This document shows positions 40,524 through 49,439 of a DNA stretch of 64,000 nt, piece by piece (position 1 is the stretch's first letter; each line of letters starts with the position of its first letter). The notes under the pieces were generated by a model that made no database searches, was not told where the DNA came from, and worked only from the letters and a program-made list of their open reading frames with translations. The translations under genes were made by a program, and so were the position numbers. This stretch comes from Clostridia bacterium (lineage in GTDB: Bacteria > Bacillota > Clostridia > Oscillospirales > Acutalibacteraceae): the NCBI GenBank assembly GCA_017403185.1, contig JAFQON010000036.1:1-64000 (forward strand), given 5' to 3'.

Positions 40524-41642
40524 TTAATTTGCGTTATCCTTAAGCGATTCCATCTTGAGATAGGCGTTGATGAAGCCGTCAATATCGCCGTCCATAACAG
40601 CGTTGATGTTGCCCGCTTCAAAGCCCGTTCTGTGGTCCTTTGCGAGGGTGTAGGGCATGAATACATATGAACGAATCTGGCTGCCCCATGCAATCTCCCT
40701 CTGCTCACCCTTGATATCGTCAATCTTGTCAAGATGCTCTCTTTCCTTGATTTCAATAAGCTTGGATTTGAGCATTTTCATTGCAACATCCCTGTTCTGA
40801 TGCTGGCTTCTTTCAACCTGACAGGCGCATACAATGCCTGTGGGGATATGTGTGATACGGACTGCAGACGAGGTTTTGTTAACCTTCTGACCGCCTGCGC
40901 CGCTTGAACGGTAATAGTCGATTCTCAAATCGTCGGGGTTGATTTCCACCTCAACGGTGTCGTCAATTTCAGGCATAACCTCAAGTGAAGCGAAGGATGT
41001 GTGGCGTCTGCCCGATGAATCAAAGGGTGAAACACGCACAAGGCGGTGAACACCCATCTCACCCTTAAGGTAGCCGTAAGCATTTTCGCCCTCAACAAGC
41101 AGAACGGCGGATTTGAGACCCGCTTCATCGCCGTCAAGGAAGTCAAGCATACTGATTTTGAAGCCGTGCTTTTCGCCCCAGTGCTGATACATTCTCACAA
41201 GCATCTGGTTCCAGTCCTGAGCCTCGGTGCCGCCTGCGCCTGCATGAAAGGTGAGAATTGCATTCTTTGAATCGTATTCACCCGAAAGCAGGGTGCTCAG
41301 AGTCATTGCATCAAGCTTTGACACAAAGCCGTCAACGCCCGCCTTGCATTCATCAAGCATATCAAGGTCTTCCTCTTCGTTTGAAAGCTCGATAAGCACA
41401 AGGGTATCGTTGAATTCATTTTCAAGTGAGTTGTAAGCTCCGACCTTGTTTTTGAGCTGGCTTATTCTCTGCTGAACTCTCTGTGAATTTGCAAGGTCAT
41501 TCCAGAAGCCCTCCTCTGCGGTCTGAGCCTCGAGCGTTTCTATTTCGGAGTTCATGTCATCAAGACCGAGCGCTTCACGGAGCTGCTTTAATTTTTCTTC
41601 ATAATCAAGAAGTGAAAGTCTTAATTCTTCAAATTGAATCAT
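40524..41642 (-). CDS. prfB: Peptide chain release factor 2
   Basis: The product is 372 residues from the ATG at 41642, 6 bases after GGGAG. It releases peptides at UGA and UAA. The anticodon-like SPF tripeptide is in VRVSPFDSSGRRHTS, and the catalytic GGQ is in SSGAGGQKVNKTSS. The gene is one continuous frame: the usual in-frame UGA of the autoregulatory +1 frameshift near codon 25 is absent, and this stretch reads LREALGLDDMN. RF2 levels here are therefore not controlled by frameshifting. Confidence 0.95.
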   Translation of the reverse strand: MIQFEELRLSLLDYEEKLKQLREALGLDDMNSEIETLEAQTAEEGFWNDLANSQRVQQRISQLKNKVGAYNSLENEFNDTLVLIELSNEEEDLDMLDECKAGVDGFVSKLDAMTLSTLLSGEYDSKNAILTFHAGAGGTEAQDWNQMLVRMYQHWGEKHGFKISMLDFLDGDEAGLKSAVLLVEGENAYGYLKGEMGVHRLVRVSPFDSSGRRHTSFASLEVMPEIDDTVEVEINPDDLRIDYYRSSGAGGQKVNKTSSAVRITHIPTGIVCACQVERSQHQNRDVAMKMLKSKLIEIKEREHLDKIDDIKGEQREIAWGSQIRSYVFMPYTLAKDHRTGFEAGNINAVMDGDIDGFINAYLKMESLKDNAN

Positions 41643-41809
41643 ATTAATCTCCCGATACATAATATTTCATCTTATATTATAACGAAAAAAATAAAATTGT
41701 AAAGAAGATGCAAATATTTTTTAATTAATAATTGAAATTTTAACAATTATTAGGTAGAATATAGTTTGTATATTCATGTATAATCACGGCAAGAAGGAGA
41801 TGATACTCC

Positions 41810-42925
41810 GTGGATTATAATAATCAGCCCTGCCCTGCCTGCGGGAATCCGTTGACAGACGGCGAGGATGTTGTTGTTTGCCCCGTGTGCGCAACGCCCC
41901 AGCACAGAGAATGCTGGCATAAAAACGGCAGGTGCGCAAACGATGAGCTTCACGCCTCGGGCTATGTGTGGAAAAGAGAAAATAACGAGCCGCCACCGGT
42001 CGAAAAGGAAGAAGAAAAAAGCAGTGTGAGAATCTGCCACATATGCGGCAGCGAGAATCCTGAGGATATGCTGCACTGCGGCAACTGCGGCGCACTGTTG
42101 GGCGAGCAGAAAAAACCTGACGCGAGCGAAAGAAAATGCTCTTACTGCGGAAAAATCAACCCGGAAGACGCCCTTCACTGCAATCAATGCGGTGCGCCTC
42201 TCGGCACAAACGCCTCATCAACAGCATTTTTCGGCGGCACTCCCTACATTGCAGGCACAAATATTTCCGCTGACGAAAAAATCGGCGAATACACTGCGGG
42301 CGACCTTGCGATTTATACCCGCACAAGCGCAAAAAACTATATAAAGAAATTCAAGAGGTTTGAGAGCGGCAAAAAGCTCAGCTTCAATTTTGCGGCATTC
42401 TTTTTTGCCCCCGGCTGGTTTTTTTACAGAAAGCTTTACAAGGTCGGAATTTTCTTTCTCGTTGCCTTCACCACCGTTGCGATTCTCACCTCAAATCAAT
42501 ACACCATAGTTGAAAATGCCGCAGAAAAATATTCCGAGCCTATCGAAAGCGCATACAGTGAATACTATGACGCCTTCTCAGACAAGGACACAACCGAGGA
42601 AGAGATTAATGCAAAGATGAAAGCCGTGTATTCTCTTCTCATAAAATACTCGAAAGAGGTTGCCAAGCCCTATCTTCTGATATACGGCCCCACGCTGCTT
42701 CTTTCTCTCATCTGCGCACTGATTGCAGACCGTATGTATTACAAAAAAGTCCTTGAGGATATGGCAAAAATCAAAGAAGAAGCACCTGATATTCCTGTGA
42801 AAAGATTAATGCTTGCCCAAAAGGGCGGCACCTCGGTGCTTGCGTTCATCATTTGCTCTCTCGGCGAAAATATGCTTGTAAATATGCTGTATTCCGCAGC
42901 GATTATGATTAAAGAATTATTTTAA
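41810..42925 (+). CDS. RING-like/zinc-ribbon membrane protein with DUF2628-like region
   Basis: The product is 371 residues from a GTG at 41810 (GGAG upstream). The first 35 residues (CPACGNPLTDGEDVVVCPVC..H.ECW....RC) resemble a prokaryotic RING finger. Two double-Cys zinc ribbons follow (CHICGSENPEDMLHCGNCGALLG and CSYCGKINPEDALHCNQCGAPLG). After a linker, FNFAAFFFAPGWFFYRKLYKVGI begins a DUF2628-type membrane region with about four helices. Bacterial zinc-ribbon/DUF2628 proteins are common but uncharacterised. It is 16 bases upstream of galU and likely co-transcribed. Confidence 0.75.
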   Translation: MDYNNQPCPACGNPLTDGEDVVVCPVCATPQHRECWHKNGRCANDELHASGYVWKRENNEPPPVEKEEEKSSVRICHICGSENPEDMLHCGNCGALLGEQKKPDASERKCSYCGKINPEDALHCNQCGAPLGTNASSTAFFGGTPYIAGTNISADEKIGEYTAGDLAIYTRTSAKNYIKKFKRFESGKKLSFNFAAFFFAPGWFFYRKLYKVGIFFLVAFTTVAILTSNQYTIVENAAEKYSEPIESAYSEYYDAFSDKDTTEEEINAKMKAVYSLLIKYSKEVAKPYLLIYGPTLLLSLICALIADRMYYKKVLEDMAKIKEEAPDIPVKRLMLAQKGGTSVLAFIICSLGENMLVNMLYSAAIMIKELF

Positions 42926-42941
42926 TTTTGGAGGAACCACC

Positions 42942-43826
42942 ATGAAAGTCAGAAAAGCGATTATCCCCGCAGCAGGTCTTGGCACAAGAGTGCTCCCCGC
43001 ATCAAAATCCGTGCCCAAGGAGATGCTCAACATCGTTGACAAGCCTGCGATCCAGTATATTGTTGAAGAGGCTGTTGCAGCGGGAATTGAAGATATTCTC
43101 ATTATCACAAACAGAGGCAAGGGTGCGATTGAGGACCACTTTGACCATTCATTTGAGCTTGAAGCGGGTCTTAAGGGCGTTGCATCAAAAGAAAAGCTCT
43201 ATGAGGATATCAAAGCCGTTGCAAACCTTGCAAACATATATTTTATCCGCCAGAAGGAAACAAAGGGTCTTGCCCACGCACTTCTCTGCGGTAAATCCTT
43301 TGTCGGCAACGAGCCCTTTGCGGTGCTCTACGGCGATGATGTTATCATTTCAGAGGACCCCGTTACTGCTCAGCTTACCCGCTGCTACGAAAAATACGGC
43401 AAGGGCGTTGTTGGCGTTAACGAAGTGCCCGAAGAGCTTATCCGCCTTTACTGCACTCTCGATGTTTCACCCATTGAGGGCGAAGAAAGAGCAATGAACT
43501 GCACAAAAATCATTGAAAAGCCCACACCCGATCAGATTCTCTCACTCTATGCAATCCTCGGCAGAATCGTTATGCCGCCCGAAACCTTTGACCTGATTGA
43601 AAAGGGTCTTGCAGCTACTCCCGAGGGCAAGGAATTCTATCTCACCGATGTATTCACTGAACTCGGTCAGGCAGGCAAGCTGCTTGCTTATGATTTTGAC
43701 GGCAAACGCTATGACATGGGCAACAAGCTCGGTATTATGAAGGCAAACTGCGAGGTTGCGCTCAATCACGGCGAAATCGGCGAGGATTTCAAGGCATACC
43801 TCAAAGAGCTTGTAAAAACATTCTGA
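42942..43826 (+). CDS. galU: UTP-glucose-1-phosphate uridylyltransferase
   Basis: The product is 294 residues. It makes UDP-glucose for envelope glycans. The nucleotide-binding motif is AIIPAAGLGTRVLPASKSVPKEML (5-28), DKPAIQYIVEEAV follows, then VLYGDDVIIS (metal-binding Asp) and KIIEKPTPDQ. GGAGG lies 8 bases before the ATG. The length is standard. A terminator follows. Confidence 0.95.
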   Translation: MKVRKAIIPAAGLGTRVLPASKSVPKEMLNIVDKPAIQYIVEEAVAAGIEDILIITNRGKGAIEDHFDHSFELEAGLKGVASKEKLYEDIKAVANLANIYFIRQKETKGLAHALLCGKSFVGNEPFAVLYGDDVIISEDPVTAQLTRCYEKYGKGVVGVNEVPEELIRLYCTLDVSPIEGEERAMNCTKIIEKPTPDQILSLYAILGRIVMPPETFDLIEKGLAATPEGKEFYLTDVFTELGQAGKLLAYDFDGKRYDMGNKLGIMKANCEVALNHGEIGEDFKAYLKELVKTF

Positions 43827-43834
43827 TAAAAATT

Positions 43835-43864
43835 AAGGAGCTGTTCAAACAGCTCCTTTTTGTT
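43835..43864 (+). terminator. Intrinsic terminator of galU
   Basis: AAGGAGCTGTT and AACAGCTCCTT flanking a CA loop, then TTTT. Confidence 0.85.
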
Positions 43865-43959
43865 TATACGAAAAAAACATATTCGCTACAGTTATACGTA
43901 AAAAAGTTACATGGCTCACAGACAAATTCAAGGATAATAAATAGGAATAATTTTGGAAA

Positions 43960-44090
43960 AGAGCTGAGATTCTTCGCATCCGCTCAGAATAACATCTTTA
44001 TAAAACACGGTCAAAAAATCAGGGGAGGCATTTCGCCTCCCCTGAAAATATAATTGCATCTTTGGAGGGTGACCCCTCCCCTGCGGTGTA
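43960..44090. repeat. Dispersed intergenic repeat, family B
   Basis: GAGATTCTTCGCATCCGCTC and AGGGGAGGCATTTCGCCTCC repeat the elements at 21990-22112. GGAGGGTGACCCCTCC adds a further hairpin. The gap 43865-44097 holds no gene. Confidence 0.6.
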
Positions 44091-44097
44091 ACCCGTT

Positions 44098-46413
44098 TTA
44101 TGCAGGTATGTACTCAACCGTGAAGCAATGAGAGCGAATCTGATAGCTCATAACATCCGCTCTGAAGGCGTTGCCCCTCATGGTGTAGTTACCTACGCGC
44201 ATTTTTGTAACATAGCCGCAGCCTGAGCCTCTGCACGAGTCGTGCTCCTCAACCTCAAGCCATTCGGCGGGGTTATCACTCAGGGTTATATCCTTGCCCT
44301 TTGCTTTCGCATAATCCTCAATGATTTTTTTCATTTCCTCAGTTGTGAATTCAACCTCGGTTGCACCCGCATCCTCGGGGCTTGAAACTCCGCCCCTGAG
44401 ATAAGGGTATTTATCCGTGCCCCACACCGATGCCGCAGATGCCGTTTTGCCCGCCGCCGTTGAGAAGTAGCAGGTAAACGCCGCTGCACCGTTATAGTCA
44501 ACATAGGGTGCGGCAGGCTTATCCTCTTCAGTGCTCATGCCAAGCAATTCAAGGCAGATATCATAAAGCCTTGAGCCCTTATAATCGAAGCTCTCGCTGT
44601 AGGCGTGCTTGGATTTGGGCACAACAAAGCCGCTGTCCTTGGCAAAGGTATAAATCGCAACCATCTGCGCCTTTACCGCCTCTGTGCCTGCGCTGCTGTA
44701 GCCCATCTCCTGCTTAGTGGTTTTGCAAAGATACTCAACAATGGGGATATCCTTGCCTGCATAGTTGATTTTTTCAGGTGTTGCCGAATCGGTTTTAACG
44801 CTTGTGCCGGGATAATAATGAGTGAGAATTTCAGTGTATGTTTTGCCGTTTTTCGCCATTTCCATAGCACCGTGCTGGCTCATGCCCACACCGTGCCCGT
44901 AGCCGTAGACTTTAAAAACAAAGGTGCCTTTTTCGGATTTCTTCTTTGTTGTGGTCTCTTTTTCGGTCGGCTTCTGAGTGGTAGTAACGGCCTTTTTTGT
45001 TGTCGTTTCAGTGGTTTCTTTAGTTGTGGTTGCTTTTGTTGAAGCATTGGTCGTTGCCTTGGTGGTCGCTTTGGCAGTTTCCTTTTCAGTTTCCCTTGCG
45101 GTGGTTGCTTTGGTCAGTATTTCAGTCACCCTTTGGGTGATTTTTTCTTTTGTTGTTGATGCTGCCGTAATCAGAGTGCTTGTCCCGAAAGAAAACGAGC
45201 TTTCAGCCGTCGTTTGCTCGGGAATTATCGCAACCGCCTCCATATCGGGGCTGTCAAGCCCGCTGCCGCCGTGATTATATTCGTTAAAAGAATATTCAAA
45301 CACCGCCTGCGTAACCCTGTCCGCACCCGCCTGAGCGTTGGCAAGCGTGGAATCGGTCATTCTGTCCCTGAAAAGCATTGCCAGCAGAAGGCAGACCGTA
45401 AGACCGAGAGCAACTGCAATTATTGCGATGATAAGCGGCTTTTTGCTGCTTTTTTTCTTTTCTGCATCGGGATTCACAAGACCTGCGGGGCCCGAAAGCT
45501 CCTCAAGCATTGAGCAGAGCTGCACAACCGCCGCCGCAATCAGATATTTTTTCTCTTCGCCGGGCACGGCAAAAACTCTTGCCGCCTTCGCCCTTTCGGA
45601 ATCGGCAACGCATACGGTAACATATTCTTCACCGTTTTCGCTCACCGTCACATCGGAAATACCGATTGCAAGGTCGGTTTTCGCATTTTCTTTTGCAAAA
45701 CGGGCACTCTGAGCAAGGTAGTCCTCGGCACCTTCGCCCTCTGCCCTTTCCTTTACGGCTGACACGGGCACAAAGGCATCATCGGCATCAGGCACCGCCG
45801 AAATAACCGAGAGAAGTGCCTTTGCACTGCCGCAGGGGGAAACCGCAACGGTCTTTTTGCTTGCGATAACCTTTTCAATGCTCTGCTTCACCTTTTCAAG
45901 GCTCGGCTTTTCGGGGCTTGCAGCCCGCGAGAAAGCGTTTGAAAGAAAATCGCCGAGCCCGAGCCCGAAGGCCTCGCCTATCCTGCCCTCATCAAGCGGC
46001 ATAAACACAACAAGAGAGCTGTTGAGCTCCTTTGCAAAAGCGGAATACTTGCCGTCTTTTGAAGTGAAAACCCTTGATTTTTCAGGCACGGCGGCGTGAA
46101 GATCTTTTTCTTTGCCGTCAACGGGAGCAAAGTCGCCCATAGCGGAAATCACAGAGCTGCTCCTGACAATTTTTGAAGAGAAGAGCTTTACAATGTGTAC
46201 CTTTGCTTTAAGGAAATCCGAAACGGGGGCAGCGGCAAATACTATTCCGCCCTCACGGGCAGACTGTGCAACTGCATCGGCAAATGCGGCTTCATTGCCG
46301 CAATCGGCAGATGAAACCTCGGGGCCGTATTCCCTGAGCCTTTGCTCAAGATAATACGCCGCTCCCTGCGCCGACTGAGCGCAAAGAGTGCATATGCTCA
46401 CCTTTCTCATCAT
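44098..46413 (-). CDS. Membrane protein with degenerate CinA-like cytoplasmic half and permuted SpoIID/LytB-like external half
   Basis: The product is 771 residues. Residues 1-310 are cytoplasmic. Residues 170-306 (KKTVAVSPCGSAKALLSVIS, KTDLAIGISDVTVSENGEE, ARVFAVPGEEKKYLIAAAVV) follow the CinA C-terminal domain in order, but the catalytic Ser-containing motif is lost; residues 15-160 loosely follow CinA's MoCF and middle domains. A membrane helix spans 326-347, then a Thr/Lys-rich stalk (about 420-495). The external domain begins with VYGYGHGVGMSQHGAMEMAK (502-521), normally at the end of SpoIID, and continues with the usually N-terminal YLCKTTKQEMGY (Glu569), STAAGKTASAASVWG and RSHCFTVEY, i.e. 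a circular permutation. SpoIID-type domains cleave peptidoglycan glycan strands. It follows two sortase genes and cinA in the same direction. Confidence 0.7.
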   Translation of the reverse strand: MMRKVSICTLCAQSAQGAAYYLEQRLREYGPEVSSADCGNEAAFADAVAQSAREGGIVFAAAPVSDFLKAKVHIVKLFSSKIVRSSSVISAMGDFAPVDGKEKDLHAAVPEKSRVFTSKDGKYSAFAKELNSSLVVFMPLDEGRIGEAFGLGLGDFLSNAFSRAASPEKPSLEKVKQSIEKVIASKKTVAVSPCGSAKALLSVISAVPDADDAFVPVSAVKERAEGEGAEDYLAQSARFAKENAKTDLAIGISDVTVSENGEEYVTVCVADSERAKAARVFAVPGEEKKYLIAAAVVQLCSMLEELSGPAGLVNPDAEKKKSSKKPLIIAIIAVALGLTVCLLLAMLFRDRMTDSTLANAQAGADRVTQAVFEYSFNEYNHGGSGLDSPDMEAVAIIPEQTTAESSFSFGTSTLITAASTTKEKITQRVTEILTKATTARETEKETAKATTKATTNASTKATTTKETTETTTKKAVTTTQKPTEKETTTKKKSEKGTFVFKVYGYGHGVGMSQHGAMEMAKNGKTYTEILTHYYPGTSVKTDSATPEKINYAGKDIPIVEYLCKTTKQEMGYSSAGTEAVKAQMVAIYTFAKDSGFVVPKSKHAYSESFDYKGSRLYDICLELLGMSTEEDKPAAPYVDYNGAAAFTCYFSTAAGKTASAASVWGTDKYPYLRGGVSSPEDAGATEVEFTTEEMKKIIEDYAKAKGKDITLSDNPAEWLEVEEHDSCRGSGCGYVTKMRVGNYTMRGNAFRADVMSYQIRSHCFTVEYIPA

Positions 46414-46443
46414 TTTACCACCGTTCCTTAATTCTTTTCAGCC

Positions 46444-48438
46444 TTACCAGCGTGCATCCTCTGCAAAAGGATTGTTGGCTTTTTTGTTCACATCATACCA
46501 TTTCTGGGGATACTTGGGGTTGGGATTTTCATATGCCTTTGAGGTGTCAACGCTCACGCTTTCGCCGTCTCTCCTGAGCCTTGCAACAACAACAAGCCTT
46601 GCCCCGTCAAAATCGTAGCTGCAGGTTGAAAGTGTGAGAAGCTTGTCACTTGTGTTGATGTCAACACCCGTTGTGTAAAGCTTGCGTTTATCAATTTCTT
46701 TGATGTAGGATTCAAACTTGCTCTCGGACACATCAATGAAGTTATAGGGGAAGAAGTAGCCGTTATCGTCCTCTTCCTCTGCGTTGGTGATGAACACGGC
46801 ATAGACAAACCATGTGTAATCGCCGTAAATCGTGTTGCACTCTATAACGGGTGCCTGCTCAAAGCCTTCGATTGTGCGGTAATTCTCAAGCATACCGAAG
46901 ATATAGTCATCCGAACGCATATTGTGGCCGTAGATAACATTATTCATGTGAAGATTTTGGAAATCAACCATTCTGTAATCAAAGAAAGGCACGCCGTAGG
47001 TGGTGTATTTGCCGAAAACATCCTTTTTGAGGTAGTATTCGTTATCTTCACCCTGAACAACGGGCAGGTCGATTTCATAGCCGGGGATTTTTACCCAGCC
47101 TCTCAGGTCTTCGTTTGAGGCGTAGAGCTGAGCATATTTTGCGAGCATACCGTCGGGGAAATCAACGCCGGGGAACTCACTTTCAAGGCCCGTGTCAACA
47201 ACCGCAGTAACATCGTGCTGAGCCATGTTTTCGCTCATCTGAGCCGAAAGCTCATCCGCCGCCTTGCGGTGCATCATGGGGCTGATAATATATGTGTTCG
47301 CAAGAATGCCGATACACACAACACACACAATGCAGGAAACTATAAGAATAGCCGTTCTGATTTTATCGCCTGCTGTTGCCTTCTTTTTGCCCTTGGGAGC
47401 TTCTTTCTTCTTTGCTTCAAGATTTTTTTGCTCCTCACGGGAGATTTTCTCTTCATACTCCTCCTGCGTGAAGTATGAAATTCCGCCGCTCATGGGCTTT
47501 GACTCATAGAGCTTTTCGGGCTGGGCTGCAGCCGCATCATAATCGTTGCCGTCATCGGGAATGTCAATAACAAAGCCCGCAGGCTGAGAAGGCTCTTTTT
47601 CAGACTCGGGAATAGTGATTACGGGCTCGTCATCTGCAAGAATGCGTGCAAGCTCGCTCTCATAATCCTCCTGCATATTGATTTGCGCATCAATATCATT
47701 TTCGTCGGGAGCTTTTTCCGGTTCATCGGGAATGCTGATGAATTTTTCCGCCTCGTCACGGGGCAATAAATCCTCCGTGCCTTCGGTGCCGAAATCTGTT
47801 TCTTCATATGCGGCAGGGCTTGTAACAAGCTGAGATGCCGCCGAAAGACCGCCCTCAACGGGAGCAATGCCTTCATTCGACTCGATCTCGGAGAGGATGC
47901 TGCCGAAGCCGCTTTCGTCAGACTCTGCCTTAAGCATATCAATCATGCTGAAAATATCGTCTTTTGCCGCATCTGCGGTTTCCTCCTGAGGCTCAACAGC
48001 AGCTTCGGGGGCAAAAAACGCCTCCTGCGGAACAGACTCCTGAGCGGAGCTTGCAATTTCCTCTTCGTCAAGAGATACAACGGGAATATCCGCCTCAAAA
48101 TACTCCTCGGGATTCATCCACAGCTCGCCGAGGGCACTGTTTTCGTGCACGGGGGGCTCGGGCTCGCTTGAGGTGAGCACTGACATGGGCTTGGGCACAA
48201 TTGTTTCGGGGCCGCTGCCCATAATATCGTCATAAAGGCTCTGAAGCTCATTTTCGATGCTTTTCTCGGTGTTTTTTATATCCTCACCGAAGCCGTCAAA
48301 AACAGGTGCGGAGCCGTTGTTATTCTCTTCAAGAAAATCCGTAAGATTAATTTCGGTTATTGCCTCATCATCCGCAATGGAGCTGAGACCTTCGGGAAAA
48401 GCCGAAGGATTTTTGTTCTGATTGTCATTGTTGGGCAT
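46444..48438 (-). CDS. Class B-type sortase with long acidic N-terminal region
   Basis: The product is 664 residues from the ATG at 48438 (GGAGG 8 bases upstream). About 360 N-terminal residues are acidic and low-complexity (predicted cytoplasmic), then KKKATAGDKIR and a membrane helix (about 362-385). The sortase domain has NNVIYGHNM (catalytic His), LLTLSTCSYDF (catalytic Cys) and ARLVVVARL (catalytic Arg). Sortase B enzymes are usually 230-280 residues, so the extension is remarkable. It lies 14 bases after another sortase gene and 30 before the SpoIID-like gene. No obvious sortase substrate (LPxTG/NPxTN) lies in this window. Confidence 0.8.
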   Translation of the reverse strand: MPNNDNQNKNPSAFPEGLSSIADDEAITEINLTDFLEENNNGSAPVFDGFGEDIKNTEKSIENELQSLYDDIMGSGPETIVPKPMSVLTSSEPEPPVHENSALGELWMNPEEYFEADIPVVSLDEEEIASSAQESVPQEAFFAPEAAVEPQEETADAAKDDIFSMIDMLKAESDESGFGSILSEIESNEGIAPVEGGLSAASQLVTSPAAYEETDFGTEGTEDLLPRDEAEKFISIPDEPEKAPDENDIDAQINMQEDYESELARILADDEPVITIPESEKEPSQPAGFVIDIPDDGNDYDAAAAQPEKLYESKPMSGGISYFTQEEYEEKISREEQKNLEAKKKEAPKGKKKATAGDKIRTAILIVSCIVCVVCIGILANTYIISPMMHRKAADELSAQMSENMAQHDVTAVVDTGLESEFPGVDFPDGMLAKYAQLYASNEDLRGWVKIPGYEIDLPVVQGEDNEYYLKKDVFGKYTTYGVPFFDYRMVDFQNLHMNNVIYGHNMRSDDYIFGMLENYRTIEGFEQAPVIECNTIYGDYTWFVYAVFITNAEEEDDNGYFFPYNFIDVSESKFESYIKEIDKRKLYTTGVDINTSDKLLTLSTCSYDFDGARLVVVARLRRDGESVSVDTSKAYENPNPKYPQKWYDVNKKANNPFAEDARW

Positions 48439-48452
48439 TTTGCATTCCTCCA

Positions 48453-49439
48453 TCAGTTAGGGCTGGGTTCCCATTTTGCGGAATCCTTGTAGGGGTTGGT
48501 TTTACCTTTGCTGTTATACCACACCTGCGGTCTGCGGTAATCGGGGTTATCCTTGACGAGAGAGGTGTCGATCTGCTCACTCTCGCCCTCGTGCAGAAGC
48601 CTGCCCACAACAACAAGCCTTGTGTCAACGCTCTTGCCGTAGTCATAAATACAGGTTGAAAGTGTGATTATCTTATCCGTCGGCTCAAGTGAAACGCCCG
48701 TTTCATAGAGCTTGCGCTGGTTGACCTGCTCAATGTAGCCGACCATATTGTTGTCGCTCATATCGGGATAGATATAGTTGAACATATAGCCGTTATCATC
48801 TTTTTTCTGGGTTGTTGAAAGAAAAACGGCGCAGATTTTATAGGTGTATTCTTCAGTGAGAGTGCTGTATTTTATGATGGGATTTTTGATGAAATGCTCC
48901 TTATCCCTGTAATCATAAAGCGAGCGGAATGCCTGCTTGGGCACGCCCGAAGCCCTGCCCGTTGTGTGACCGTGGATTATCATATTCTTTGAAAGACCGT
49001 CAGAAAGGCAGCGGTAGTCGAGATAGATGTTGCCGTAGTTATCCGACGAGGTTTCGTATGTTGTTCTCTCATAGAAATCCTTGGCAAGGTAGTAGTTATT
49101 GTCGCTGCTCTGCAGGACCGCAGTGTCAAGCTCGGTGCCGGGAAGTGAAAGCCAGCCGACAAGGTTGTTATTTATCGCATAAGCAGGCTTAAGCTCTTCA
49201 AGAATGCCTGCGGGGAATTCATTCTGATTTTTCATGTTGTTTGAAACAACTCCGTCAAGCTCTGCCGAGGGAGCATCCGCTTCAACACCCTGAGCGAGCA
49301 CAAGACCCGCTGTCTTTTCGTCAATCACACCGTTTTCTCCGTCTGATTTCTTTGTGAAATTCATAACGGAAAGCACAATTAAAACCACGGATACCGCAGC
49401 AAAAACGGCGCATAAAATTGCAGGTAATTTTTTACTCAT
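48453..49439 (-). CDS. Class B-type sortase
   Basis: The product is 328 residues. The N-terminal membrane helix (about 5-27) is followed by the sortase fold: LVGWLSLPGTELDTAVLQSSDNNYYL, KNMIIHGHTT (catalytic His), IITLSTCIYDY (catalytic Cys) and DTRLVVVGRL (catalytic Arg). It joins surface proteins to the cell wall or to each other. Its ATG overlaps the stop of cinA by 4 bp. It shares the KTNPYKDSAKW-like C-terminal tail with the next sortase (NPFAEDARW), so the pair are duplicates. Confidence 0.88.
   Translation of the reverse strand: MSKKLPAILCAVFAAVSVVLIVLSVMNFTKKSDGENGVIDEKTAGLVLAQGVEADAPSAELDGVVSNNMKNQNEFPAGILEELKPAYAINNNLVGWLSLPGTELDTAVLQSSDNNYYLAKDFYERTTYETSSDNYGNIYLDYRCLSDGLSKNMIIHGHTTGRASGVPKQAFRSLYDYRDKEHFIKNPIIKYSTLTEEYTYKICAVFLSTTQKKDDNGYMFNYIYPDMSDNNMVGYIEQVNQRKLYETGVSLEPTDKIITLSTCIYDYGKSVDTRLVVVGRLLHEGESEQIDTSLVKDNPDYRRPQVWYNSKGKTNPYKDSAKWEPSPN

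Noticed and set aside
44098-46413. SpoIID-like gene as evidence for a sporulation operon
   Set aside because: The domain order and CinA-like fusion differ from SpoIID, and no other sporulation gene is nearby.
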